NCBI GenBank assembly: GCA_034440615.1
Contig: JAOTOM010004559.1
Coordinates: 52,501 to 116,500, forward strand
Direction of reading: 5' to 3'
DNA from: Ashinkailepas kermadecensis
Taxonomy: Eukaryota > Arthropoda > Thecostraca > Neolepadidae
Length of the DNA: 64,000 nt
The position numbers were made by a program, and so were the translations under genes. The notes below the pieces were generated by a model that was not told where the DNA came from, did no database searches, and saw only the letters and a list, made by a program, of their open reading frames with translations. Shown here piece by piece: positions 12,094 to 23,098 of this stretch (position 1 is its first letter; every line of letters starts with the position of its first letter).

Positions 12094-12765
12094 CCCAGAT
12101 CGCCGCGTCATACTCCGGACCGACTCTTCCTCACACCAGTGTTTGCCGCGCGGGAGTGCATCACCCGCCCAGATCGCCGCGTCATACTCCGGACCGACTC
12201 TTCCTCACACCAGTGTTTGCCGCGCGGGAGTGCATCACCCGCCCAGATCGCCGCGTCATACTCCGGACCGACTCTTCCTCACGCCAGTGTTTGCCGCGCG
12301 GGAGTGCATCACCCGCCCAGATCGCCGCGTCATACTCCGGACCGACTCTTCCTCACACCAGTGTTTGCCGCGCGGGAGTGCATCACCCGCCCAGATCGCC
12401 GCGTCATACTCCGGACCGACTCTTCCTCACACCAGTGTTTGCCGCGCGGGAGTGCATCACCCGCCCAGATCGCCGCGTCATACTCCGGACCGACTCTTCC
12501 TCACACCAGTGTTTGCCGCGCGGGAGTGCATCACCCGCCCAGATCGCCGCGTCATACTCCGGACCGACTCTTCCTCACACCAGTGTTTGCCGCGCGGGAG
12601 TGCATCACCCGCCCAGATCGCCGCGTCATACTCCGGACCGACTCTTCCTCACGCCAGTGTTTGCCGCGCGGAGTGCATCACCCGCCCAGATCGCCGCGTC
12701 ATACTCCGGACCGACTCTTCCTCACACCAGTGTTTGCCGCGCGGGAGTGCATTCGGAGCATCAGG
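12094..12765. repeat. 74-bp tandem repeat, about nine copies
   Basis: Units start cccagatcgccgcgtcatac at 12094, 12168, 12242 and so on, nearly identical, with one unit missing a G near 12669. The long plus-strand frames crossing it cycle through the same peptide in three phases, as expected for a 74-bp period, so they are repeat artefacts. Confidence 0.95.
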
Positions 12766-13076
12766 CGGCCAACTCCACTGACTTAAAACGACTGGATTGC
12801 GCGTCGTCTGAAAATTTCCCTATCGCCAGGCAATTTCAATGGCTTGGACTAACACGGATTCGACAGGTGCAATTGCGGAAAAGGGGTCGAACAGCACGAA
12901 TAACAGTGTACGGTCATAGTGGGTGACCAGCAGCCCAATGTAAGGAGTCATATTTTTACAACACACTTGCAGCGCAATGAACGTTTCAGCAAACCGAGCC
13001 ACACGTCGATGCAGCGTTTCAGTAATTACCACGAGGCGCATTCTCTGAGCGCATGTCGGTGCAGCCGATCACTGGT

Positions 13077-13250
13077 AATAGCTAGTATTGTAGTAATGGC
13101 TGGAAATGTAGCAATGGCTAGTAATGTAGTAATCGCTAGCAATATGGTAATGTCAAGTAATGTAGTAACCGCTTGAAATATAGCAATGTCTAGTAATGTA
13201 ATAATGGCTAGTAATGTAGTAATGGCTGATAACGTAGTGATGGCTAGCCA
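13077..13250. repeat. Degenerate 18-bp tandem repeat
   Basis: About nine units resembling tagtaatgtagtaatggc with many substitutions. Confidence 0.8.
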
Positions 13251-15428
13251 CTGGGGACATCTACTTCGTCAACACGCGACCGAGCGTGGGCCGGCCGGTG
13301 CACTGAACCGTCTTACCTGAGAAGTGGTCTGCATGTCCTCACGAATTGTCTACAACTGGTGGACAGGTGGTGGCCCCGATTCGTTATATACCGGTGGGCC
13401 TGACGGCGTTCAGTCCACTTTCCACGGCGACGAGCGCGACCGGTGAAATGTCGCGCACAGACGGCCAGTTTTTGCCGCCGCCGCCAACAGGAAAAGACGT
13501 CTTGACTATGCGGCACGAGGCGGCGTGCACCTCTGACGAAATGCCGCCGGCCGGCTGCGGTGAACGCCGCCGGTCGCGGCCGGTCCAGGCCGAGAAAAAC
13601 ATCCCGAACACGGCTGGTGTCGAAACGTCTCAATGGGATCTGGGCTGGTATTTATTTGCGCTCGGCGGCGCGCGGCTTCACCGTCCACGAATTGCGCGTG
13701 ATTCGGAAGCAGGCTGCCGAATTCCGCCCGCGAACACGTGTGTTGTGACGCGACGGGCGGCAGGAATAAGACGATGACGTCATTCACGCCTGCACGCAGC
13801 TGTGAAAACTGAACATTCGAAGCCGACCAACCCAAACCGTCATTATATATTGAGGTGGGGTCGAATTTGTTTTCATTTTCCATCGCCAGTAATTCTTTGG
13901 TGGCATGCGGAGTCCAATTTCGCGCTCAAGCTCACCAGTCGTCATGTATTCAGAGTTTTCTGAAATAACTGGAATATTTCCGCGTAATTCCTATTTAGGC
14001 CCCAATGCCAGTCGGTTCTCGTACAATTAGTGACGGCTTGGTGATAAGTGAGGGCGTGTCCAACTTGCCCATCATTCCCCAGTCCTCCCTATGCTTTGCT
14101 CTAAGCCTAACAGTTCAATGATTGCCTTTGTGCTTAAAATTTTAGCCATCAATCTATGGTACAATGTGTATATAGGGGAGGGTATATATGACTCGGATGT
14201 TTTTTTTAGAGCTTTGGTTTCGCTGGGATAATTAATTGTACAGTAAAACAGGTTTGCAGCATGCGCTATTCTCACCTGTTGAATGCGCATCCACGGACAG
14301 CACATTGGGAGAATGGTCACCCGATTTGGCGGTAGAGGACGTTAAGCCGGTCTTTCCGGTTAGATCCTCACGCCCCATCTCGGGAGAGGGGGTCCTTAAA
14401 GACCCCCGTATAATTTCAAAACTAAGCGTTGCACGAAAACGAACGGGGTACCATCGGAGAGCCCTCGTCGTGTAGAGCCCGAAAATGTTATTGCTTTTTA
14501 TTTTGAGATAATAAAAAATGGCGGTTTGTGAGAAAAACTTATTAAAAAAATATATTTTATATCTCCATATTAGCGACATTTAGTTCGTGCAATGCAACTT
14601 TGACACTATTTAGGCCATGCAAACTAGAATAAACTATAAAAACAGCAGTGTGTAAATAGGCTAAGACCACATTGCGTACTTTATCTTGATTTGAGCTCAG
14701 GCCACTTTTTCAATTTGCCTCAGGTGAAGGAAATTGGATAGAGAACTTCTTCTGATTCTTCTTCATGCATACCAAAGTAAAAATGATGTTAGAAGAACAT
14801 GAATATTACAAAATAGAAACATTGGTCCAAATGGTCCAAAATTGCAGTGACCTCAACTCACTGACCTGATCTCAAACAAAAATCCAAGACATACGCTTTG
14901 GAGGCACTGCCAAATTGCACTAACGTACCAAGTTTCGTTTCAATATCTCTTCATGTGCATGAGTTATCGATCAGCAAGCATCTTTGGAGGCAGCCCTCTT
15001 TGACCTAAGCTAGGTCAATGACCTCACATGGCCTGAGGTTCAAATTTTCACGTCGTACGAACAAAAATGATCAAGGAAAAGGTATTGAAACTTTCTTCGA
15101 CTTTCGTGGTCGTGACATATTCTAATTAAATCAGAATTGAATAATTGAAGAAAAAAAAAACAATTTTGGTGTGCCGAATTTCACCATAAAATACAACGAA
15201 ACCGATTTATTTTAAGTCGGAATCGGCCACATGTACAAGAAGCAAGACAGAGATCGGTGTGTCAGTAGTTTGTACAACACATTGGGTAGGTAAAATTGAA
15301 ATTACGGAAATCGTAGCCAAGCATAATGGGGGAGGGATGATCAGCAGGTTAGTAGACGATTCGTTTGCGCGCGCTCATAATACCAGTATAAACCATAATC
15401 CCATACTGATTGGACCATAATGCGTGTA
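13251..15428. other. No gene recognised; GC-rich patch then AT-rich sequence
   Basis: A GC-rich stretch at 13260-13790 ends next to TGACGTCA (about 13775) and a TATA-like tatatatt (about 13846), which could be promoter-like, but no exon supports it. From about 14800 to 15180 the sequence contains dispersed-repeat-like phrases (gacctca/tgaggt). Confidence 0.35.
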
Positions 15429-15563
15429 GCGTAGCCAGGCCCTGCAGATTGAAAACTTGAAGACAAAATAATCTGAAATTTCTTTCCATTGCAAAAATTG
15501 GCATCGCGATCGAAATCCGAGTTCTTAGTTTCCCATTCCATTTCGAGAAAATCCTGGCTACGC
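15429..15563. mobile_element. Short element with 11-bp inverted ends
   Basis: Begins GCGTAGCCAGG (15429-15439) and ends CCTGGCTACGC (15553-15563), perfect inverted complements enclosing about 113 bp of AT-rich sequence. Ends of this type recur in arthropod non-autonomous elements. No flanking duplication was found. Confidence 0.5.
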
Positions 15564-16689
15564 CCACACAGAACAGGCCCTTGTTGATTGGTTTCATAAA
15601 ACGACGCCCCCGCTCTAAAATAGAGGAGGGGTGGTTTTAAGTCGGAGATGAGCTATAATAAGTCGGAGGAGTGGGGGTCGAAAGTCGAAGAGTGGCCATG
15701 TTCCTCGACTGTGGGGGACCATCCCCACAGGGAAAGGACCGTGGGAGATGCGTGCCCCACCTGCTCCACCGCGTGCCGCCGTTGGATTTAGCGATGTGGT
15801 GGTGTAGTCGGAGCTCACCACAAGCTCAGTCTATCATATACGCAGACAACGATGCATTCTGGCAAATGCAAAATAAAGGACAGGATCCTTCTGCTTAGTG
15901 GCGGCTTTTTTATATCGTAAGCGCAGGGGCATGTACCGGGGGGGCGGGCACGGGGCGTGTGCCCCATGAAACTTCGGGAATTCCAGCTAGGAAAAGACGT
16001 TCCTCCGGAAAAACTCGAGTGCATTCCTCGATTTTTTTTTCAGCCAAAGAGAGAGAGAGAAAGGCGCCTTTTCAGTGCGCTCTAGTACACCCCGTCGATT
16101 TTTTTTGCCAGAGGCATCCTTTGGGAGAACAAAATCACTGAAGAACAACCTCAGTGTGCTCGAGTACACCTCCTCTCGAATGTTTCAGCCAGAGGTGCCC
16201 CTCCGAAGAAATGGCAACCCTCCAGAGACAAAGCGCCCCATGACACTTCCTGGATCCGCCCCTGGGTAAGCGCATTCATATTTTTTGCACTCTGATGTCT
16301 GCCGCGGTCAAGTAATGCGCCGTACGGCATATATTATCAGCACATATTAGCATTTTCCGTGTTAATTTGCTCATTGCGAGTCGCCCAGGTCCCGTGGACA
16401 TACATTGCACCAGATACATTCAGACATTTAAGCTATCCCAATCATTTTCACAAAACGACACCCCTGCGTAGTAGCCGAAATCCAAAGAAAAAGTAAAATT
16501 GTGGACGCAGTATGATCACTCAGTCGTTGCTCCCTAAAACCTCGAAAAAGAACAAACATTAAGTTTGATGGATGCGTATAAAACAGAGAAAACTAGCAAA
16601 ACCAATGTGACAGTGGCCGGCCCTGGCCGCCCCCTCCCCTTCACCAAAACCCACATTTGTAGTTTTTTTTTCAAAGTCGTCCGAGCATT

Positions 16690-16855
16690 TCTGGTGGTGC
16701 TTTTGCATGGCTTTGTGGTTGCTAGTTGGTGTTTTCCCACACATTTCCATAGACACCAATGTTGGATTTAAAAAAGCTAGGTGGTGCTCAAGCACCACAC
16801 GTTGACACTCAAGCACCACACGTTGACACTCAAGCTCCACCCATGCAAAACCCAC
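16690..16855. repeat. Dispersed repeat, copy 1 (related to 24945-25075)
   Basis: Shares ggtgcttttgcat, tggcgttttcc-like and agctacgtggtgc-like blocks in the same order and orientation with 24945-25075, at roughly 75-80 percent identity by eye. This copy also contains a tandem 20-bp piece (aagcaccacacgttgacact). The family is unknown. Confidence 0.65.
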
Positions 16856-17301
16856 GTGGCGGCGGCCACGTACGTAGCCATTATGTTGGACGGCTGGTCA
16901 GGTCTCTGGCAGTCAGCGTTTAGTGAGCGGGACCAGACGGCTGTTGCCAGGCAGCAACCGGGTCACATGACTGCTGGCCGCGGGCGAAAGGTCAAGGGGG
17001 CACGGTTGGGCGACAGACAGCGTGGAGCCGGAGGGTTGGTGGCTACTAACTGTGTCAACCCAGCCGACGAAAACAGGTCACCGTGGTCAGCGGGAAAGAC
17101 TGGTTTACTTTGCATGCACTCCAGCACGGATTACCTACTACTTGTGCGCCATATGAAAGCCGCCGTGGGGCTTCACCAGTAGCTACTGCTTCAATCACAA
17201 AACTGAAGGACTTAATTGTGATTGAAGTGTTGTCTTGAAGGCACTATATTCTTTATGCATGTGGATAATAAATACATAACTAAATATACACCCACATATA
17301 T

Positions 17302-17305
17302 ACAG

Positions 17306-17363
<58 letters not shown>

Positions 17364-17408
17364 CCCCCCACCCCCCCCCCCCCCCCCCCCCCCCCCCCCA
17401 CACACACC

Positions 17409-17464
<56 letters not shown>
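17302..17464. repeat. Compound (CA)n, poly-C, (TA)n microsatellite
   Basis: A CA run, then an almost pure C tract of about 38 bases with a few A interruptions, then a TA run. It is prone to slippage, so its length is unreliable. Confidence 0.95.
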
Positions 17465-17467
<3 letters not shown>

Positions 17468-17639
17468 ACGTTTATATATAAACACATTCTTCTTTCTGGG
17501 CCCCATTCAGTCCAGTGACGAATCCAGGGAGAGGGGCATGACACTATGCTCCCCCCCCCCCTCTTTGGCTCACGAAGGTATTTTGGATACGTTGTTTTCG
17601 CATAGGCGGTGACGAAACCCACACCAAATGTAGCGCTCC

Positions 17640-18015
17640 AGGGGGCCTCCGGGCGACCGGCTAGGGCCCCTGGGCCGAAGTGAAGAACCTCTGGACCAAT
17701 ATGAAGGGTCCCTGGGCCGACGTGAAGCGCCCCTGGATAGGCGAAAGGTGCCCCGAGCTGACTGCGAGTGTTCCAGGCTGATGAAGAGTGCTCCTGAGCT
17801 GACGGAGTGACCCAAGCTGAAGAAAGAGCTTCTAAACTGGTGGAGGCAGACCAAACTTTTGAAGAAGAGACCTCTGGCCTGACGGAAAAGACCATGGATC
17901 GCTAACGAGGGCCCGCGAGCCGATGTAGAGGGGCTCGTAGCCACCGAAGAGGGCACCGGGTCGTCGGAGAGGTCCCCGAGTCGATGTGAACGGCCACTGG
18001 GCCGACCGAGAGGCC
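17640..18015. repeat. Degenerate array of about 30-bp units
   Basis: Successive phrases such as cccctgggccgaagtgaaga, ccctgggccgacgtgaagcg and ccgagtcgatgtgaacggcc recur about every 30 bp with heavy divergence. A reverse-complement relative lies at 55560-55745. Open minus-strand frames are Ser/Pro-rich repeat products. Confidence 0.6.
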
Positions 18016-19110
18016 CCAAGCTGTTGAAGAAGGGTCTCCGGTCCGACAGAGGTGGCGTGCTTCGTTTGACTACGGCGGATGTCTTACCCGCCGTATGGTG
18101 GCATGCTATTGATCGAAGGTTTACTCATGCATCACGTGTAACGTTATTTCCTGCTGAAAAGCATGTTTTGCGAGAGCGAAGATTTTATTTTACTTGGCGC
18201 CAGCCGTTAGTAGTGGCGTTTTCCGCTGACTTTATTAGATCTGCACTTACATCGTGCGTGGCCCAGACGGCCAGGGTAATTTTAGCTCCCATGCGTTCAT
18301 ATTGAATGCATGTTTCCACCGACGTGAAGATAATGTCAAGATGCCCGGATGTAAAATGCTCCGCAGCTGATTCAGGGTTCAGTTATCTCCTTTTAGCCCC
18401 AGACGACAGCATGTAGGATGTAAACACTCATGCTCCACACAGAACAAAAGCCACGAGTTGTTCTTCTGCTGCACCTGCACTTTTCCTGCCCGGAACCGAA
18501 CGCCCTCCCAACGGCTCAAGTGAACCATTCTGAGGATTAATTGTAGGTACTTAGTCTTGACGTTTTCGTTTCAGATAATGGTCCAAGTTATGATGACAAG
18601 GTGGGTCCACGTGATCAAAATACTTAACACTCCAGCAGCCTTATCAGATTATCAGTGATCCCTGGGTCAACAAAATAATCCACCCTCGATCAACTCACTG
18701 AGCTTTCGAGTCCCGTTTGCATCAATGGAATCGGTTCATTGGCCGCACAGATACGATGGGCGCAACCCCGCCATGACTCGGGTGACAACTTTACATGAGC
18801 ACCACGCTAACAACAATATTAATCCTCGTGATTTGAATTGCTCGAACAGTATGTGCCGTCTCGACAATACGGAACTCACGAAGACGGACACCAGCTTTGA
18901 TACGATGATACCTGTAGTAGACATTTTCCGACTACCCCCCCCCCCCCTTTCTCGGTCAAGAAATATTTCACGACAGGAATATTTTAAGCTGAGCGAGGGA
19001 AGGGGACTAAAATCCAGGGGACCCCAAAACTTGGAATGCCCCTCGCTGGACAAATCTTGGATCCACCACTGATTCAGTCTGCAAGGGGGAGCACACGCAC
19101 ACGCGGGTAG
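18016..19110. other. No gene seen
   Basis: No recognised frame. A phrase near 19060 (cttggatccaccactg) resembles the end of dispersed repeats also glimpsed near 16240 and 52350. Confidence 0.35.
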
Positions 19111-19235
19111 GCACCCATAGCTGAATGTCAGACAGGCACCCATAGCTGAATGTCAGACGGGCACCCATAGCTGAATGTCAGACAGGCACCCATAGCTGAA
19201 TGTCAGACAGGTACCCATAGCTGAATGTCAGACAG
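19111..19235. repeat. 25-bp tandem repeat, five copies
   Basis: Units start gcacccatagctgaatgtca at 19111, 19136, 19161, 19186 and 19211. Confidence 0.93.
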
Positions 19236-19274
19236 CGCAACCGCCTCCGATTGATGCGTGCATAGCCAGGGGTG

Positions 19275-19600
19275 TCGTTTGACGGATATGGTGTCGCTTG
19301 ATGGACATGGTGTTATTTGACGGATATGGTGTCGTTTGACGGATATGGTGTTGTTTGATTTATATGGTGTAGTTTGATTGATATGGTGTCGTTTGTGATT
19401 TATATGGTGTAGCTTGATTGATATGGTGTCGTTTGCTTGATATGGTGTAGTTTGATTGGTATGGCGTCGTTTGATTGATATGGTGTCGTTTGACTTATGT
19501 AGTGTCGTTTGACTGGTATGGTGTCGTTTGGTTGATATGGTGTAGCTTGACGGATATGGTGTCGTTTGATTGATATGGTGTCGTTTGATTGATATGCGCA
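19275..19600. repeat. 18-19 bp tandem repeat, about 17 copies
   Basis: Degenerate units of the type tatggtgtcgtttgattga. Confidence 0.9.
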
Positions 19601-19946
19601 TGGCCAAGGGCATCGTTTTATGATAAGGATTGGATGGGTACATTACGTGTATTAAATATAAATTCAGGCTGCGTCAAGGTATTTGCAGATTTGGCTTGTC
19701 CTGCTCGACAAAAGAACTGTTGAGTGGGGGAATGGGCAAGGTGCGACCTAAATTGTTCACCTCCAACTTTAAATGGAAATAATTTAGCATTGGGGTGAGG
19801 ATACGTGCAACGTGCTCTTCCAGAGTTTTCTTCAACGCCTGACCATATGGTGTTTTCCCCATAATCGTGCAGTGAGGCAAACCCTGGCGCAGCATGGCGT
19901 GTTCCGCATCGCTCTAACGGTCCAAATGACGTCAGCACCCCAGCGG

Positions 19947-20390
19947 CCTGCCTGACTGTGCGCGACCAGCGCGGCTGTGTTCCTGTCGCGGAGCACCGCC
20001 AGCCGTGCGCCGCTCACGTCTACAACCGGCCCGACCAGCGCGGCTGTGTTCCTGTCGCGGAGCACCGCCAGCCGTGCGCCGCTCACGTCTACGACCGGCC
20101 CGACCAGCGCGGCTGTGTTCCTGTCGCGGAGCACCGCCAGCCGTGCGCCGCTCACGTCTACAACCGGCCCGACCAGCGCGGCTGTGTTCCTGTCGCGGAG
20201 CACCGCCAGCCGTGCGCCGCTCACGTCTACAACCGGCCCGACCAGCGCGGCTGTGTTCCTGTCGCGGAGCACCGCCAGCCGTGCGCCGCTCACGTCTACA
20301 ACCGGCCCGACCAGCGCGGCTGTGTTCCTGTCGCGGAGCACCGCCAGCCGTGCGCCGCTCACGTCTACAACCGGCCCGACCAGCCGGCCG
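19947..20390. repeat. 69-bp tandem repeat, six copies
   Basis: Units start cgcggctgtgttcctgtcgc every 69 bp from 19970 (20039, 20108 and on). Because 69 is 23 codons and the unit lacks stops in several frames, long frames exist on both strands (for example a minus-strand 23-residue repeat containing VDVSGARLAVLRDRN). With both strands open and no homology, I treat it as a minisatellite rather than a gene. A cagccccgg repeat follows at about 20440-20475. Confidence 0.9.
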
Positions 20391-20615
20391 GCAATGGCCG
20401 CCGGCGAAAGTGAAATGTCGGCGCCCCTTCCCGCCGGGTTGCAGCCCCGGCAGCCCCGGCAGCCCCGGCAGCCTCGGCGCCCGCTGGGCGTCCCCACACG
20501 GCGGCGGGTCGGAGCGGCCAGAGGCGCGTCCCGTCCAGTCAGTCTGCCGCCGCTGGCGCGAGTGATCTCTGGACACGCACAGGCTTGGGCGAATGGCACT
20601 GTCGCAGATGTGGGC

Positions 20616-20665
20616 ATAGCGCAGACACGGGCGGACAAATAGCGCAGACACGGGCGGACAAATCA
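20616..20665. repeat. 25-bp tandem duplication
   Basis: gcgcagacacgggcggacaa appears twice in succession. From here to 22021 no gene or structured repeat was seen. Confidence 0.75.
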
Positions 20666-22300
20666 GTGGGCTTATGTCATCAGCATTGCACGCCTGTCTT
20701 CAATACCACGTGAAACGTTCGTACTGTAGGACCCCGGAGCCCAGAGACCGCAAGATCCCACGCAAGACCACCAACACTTCTCAAGACAAGTTTGTGTAGG
20801 CGTTGTGAAGCGGTCCATTAGGCTCCAGAATTTGGTCGCGATATCGTTCCGTCGGAAGGATCACACAGGACCTGGGATCGTTCCCGACGTTTCGCCCAGA
20901 TATCTTGAGACGTAACACGTAATTTGTTTTCCTCCGAGGGACCTTGTAATGGTCTGGATCCAGGCTCGGGTCGATTGGAGCAAGATTCTGCCGAAGGGTG
21001 CCCCATGAGCGAAATTGTGCAAAATTGCCCTGGCCTAGCGATTTGAACTTCTGGAGCGCCAGGATTACATGTACCTTCGGGATATGTTGAGTAACATCCC
21101 AGCGATCTGAAGTGATGTTAACTTAAAATTTAGCACGCTTTTCGAAGACGTAGTTTCAGACATATATTCCGGTTTCTAAAAGTTTTAATTGGTAACAATA
21201 AACACCAACAGAACATTTTTATACTTTAAACATTTGACCCATAAACCTGACCCGAGGTCGCACTTTGTGTTTTGCATTTTTCTTCATCATGTCAACACAC
21301 ACATTTCATTCTTGACTGCACCTAGTTCGGTTTGTTAATGCAAAATGATTCAATGTACTTCGAAAACCGCATTGAGGTCAAGTTCGCTCGAAGCCGGGTC
21401 GTGACCTGCGTTCAAACCACCCTAGGCCCACTCTCCCAAGAGCCTAGAACGCAACTTTTTTTGACAAGGCGCGCAAAGCATGCGATGTAAGGTGCACCAA
21501 ATTTAGAAGCGTTGGCGTGAACGGTTCAGGTGTTACCTCGAAAATATCACGAAGGGGGAGGTCAAAATGATCCCGACACCGAAAGTTACGTTATGGTATT
21601 TAATACCAATCCAGACTAGAGCCCGCAGTCACCGTTGTTGGTCGGAGTTCCACGCGAGAAGTGCCACACACATTTCTGGTTAATAGTATATTGTCATTAG
21701 GAGCCACATACATACCCGAATCGCTAAGCCGAAGCTTGTCGTAGGATGGATTGCACGAGGCACCCATGATCCTGATGAGCACCAGTAAACAGTCAGGCAA
21801 CGAACTCATACAAACTATCACCGATGCCAAGTATTTGTCCTATCATACCGCATTATATCACCTTAGTCACCTGTCGTATCGGTCGCTCCTAGACATGGCC
21901 TGCGCGCCGAGGAGGATAGGGAGAGCCCCGCAGATACATCGCATGACAAGTGTATTGCACATTTGTTTGGACCGTCGCACCAGGTCCTCGGCTCCTGATT
22001 CGCCACTTCGAGCCTCAGATCGGTTACCAACACCAACACCACCGAGTGCCATCGACAGGCTTCTGAACGCGAGTGACTCGCGCAACACTACCACGTCCGT
22101 GGATCTCGCACCACCAACCGAAGGCTACCACGACTACAAGTGAATACAAAACGTGACCTGAAGCATGACGTCCCTCACTTCATCACCATAAACAAAGACA
22201 AAAATAATCCCCGACGCACACCGTTCCACCCAGCTGCTGCGCCACCCACCAAGCATGGCACCAGCCGACCAGAAACCACAGATACAAACACATCGGACAC

Positions 22301-22395
22301 AGGGCGCAGGGAGTGTGATTTGGGTTTTAGGGCGCACCGACCATGGTAGATCATTTAGCGATAATCCCGTAGCGATAGCGATAGGGCGCAAGGAG
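22301..22395 (-). mobile_element. Micro-retroposon (tail-only) with 13-bp target-site duplication
   Basis: The insert at 22314-22382 contains the signature tttgggttttagggcgcacc ... gatcatttagcg. It is flanked by agggcgcagggag (22301-22313) and agggcgcaaggag (22383-22395), one mismatch. It is orientated minus when read like the SINE tails. A second copy exists at +556 bp only because the region is duplicated. Confidence 0.65.
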
Positions 22396-22440
22396 CTGGT
22401 CCAGCGTACCCGTGGTTCGGGCCGCGGCGCGGTATCCTGA

Positions 22441-22541
22441 TCAGCGCATCACAGGCATGGCGGTGGCAGCCCTGCTGTCGGTGGCGTCGTCGCCTCGCCA
22501 TAGCTGCGTCACCGTCTTCACTTGGGTGTAGAAGTTCATCC
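22441..22541 (-). pseudogene. Dead duplicate of ALDH6A1 terminal exon
   Basis: Identical in coding sequence to the exon at 22997-23098, but it has one G fewer at the acceptor (TTGCAG then GGATGAAC). Joining it to the upstream exon at GCG would give GGA TGA, an immediate stop. It also lies distal to the intact copy, so it would normally be 3' flank or 3' UTR. Confidence 0.8.
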
Positions 22542-22996
22542 CTGCAACCGGACGGCCGGGTCAGCCACCGGTCACCAGGTTACCAACACCAACACCACCG
22601 AGTACCATCGACAGGCTTCTGAACGCGAGTGACTCGCGCAACACTACCACGTCCGTGGATCTCGCACCACCAACCGAAGGCTACCACGACTACAAGTGAA
22701 TACAAAACGTGACCTGAAGCATGACGTCCCTCACTTCATCACCATAAACAAAGACAAAAATAATCCCCGACGCACACCGTTCCACCCAGCTGCTGCGCCA
22801 CCCACCAAGCATGGCACCAGCCGACCAGAAACCACAGATACAAACACATCGGACACAGGGCGCAGGGAGTGTGATTTGGGTTTTAGGGCGCACCGACCAT
22901 GGTAGATCATTTAGCGATAATCCCGTAGCGATAGCGATAGGGCGCAAGGAGCTGGTCCAGCGTACCCGTGGTTCGGGCCGCGGCGCGGTATCCTGA

Positions 22997-23098
22997 TCAG
23001 CGCATCACAGGCATGGCGGTGGCAGCCCTGCTGTCGGTGGCGTCGTCGCCTCGCCATAGCTGCGTCACCGTCTTCACTTGGGTGTAGAAGTTCATCCC
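22997..23098 (-). CDS. ALDH6A1: ALDH6A1 terminal coding exon
   Basis: Begins after TTGCAG with GGG ATG AAC TTC and encodes [19 protein letters not shown] then a short Ala/Thr-rich end VMR and TGA (34 codons including stop). It matches the conserved family C-terminus (FYTQxKTxTxxW). The tandem copy at 22441-22541 is out of frame. Confidence 0.92.
   Translation of the reverse strand, partial: GMNFYTQVKTVTQLWRGDDATDSRAATAMPVMR

Noticed and set aside
11831..12926. 300-residue repeat protein frames
   Set aside because: A 74-bp period makes each frame rotate through the same three peptides; there is no signal peptide, homology or codon preference.
13770..13860. Minus-strand promoter with TATA and CRE (TGACGTCA) driving the Gly-rich gene
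   Set aside because: No first exon with ATG and donor could be placed downstream, and the distance to the known exon is over 4 kb.
19832..20651. A 23-residue repeat protein (minus) over the 69-bp array
   Set aside because: It is the nicest-looking repeat peptide, but the opposite strand is equally open and there is no family match or conserved flank. I kept it as a minisatellite.
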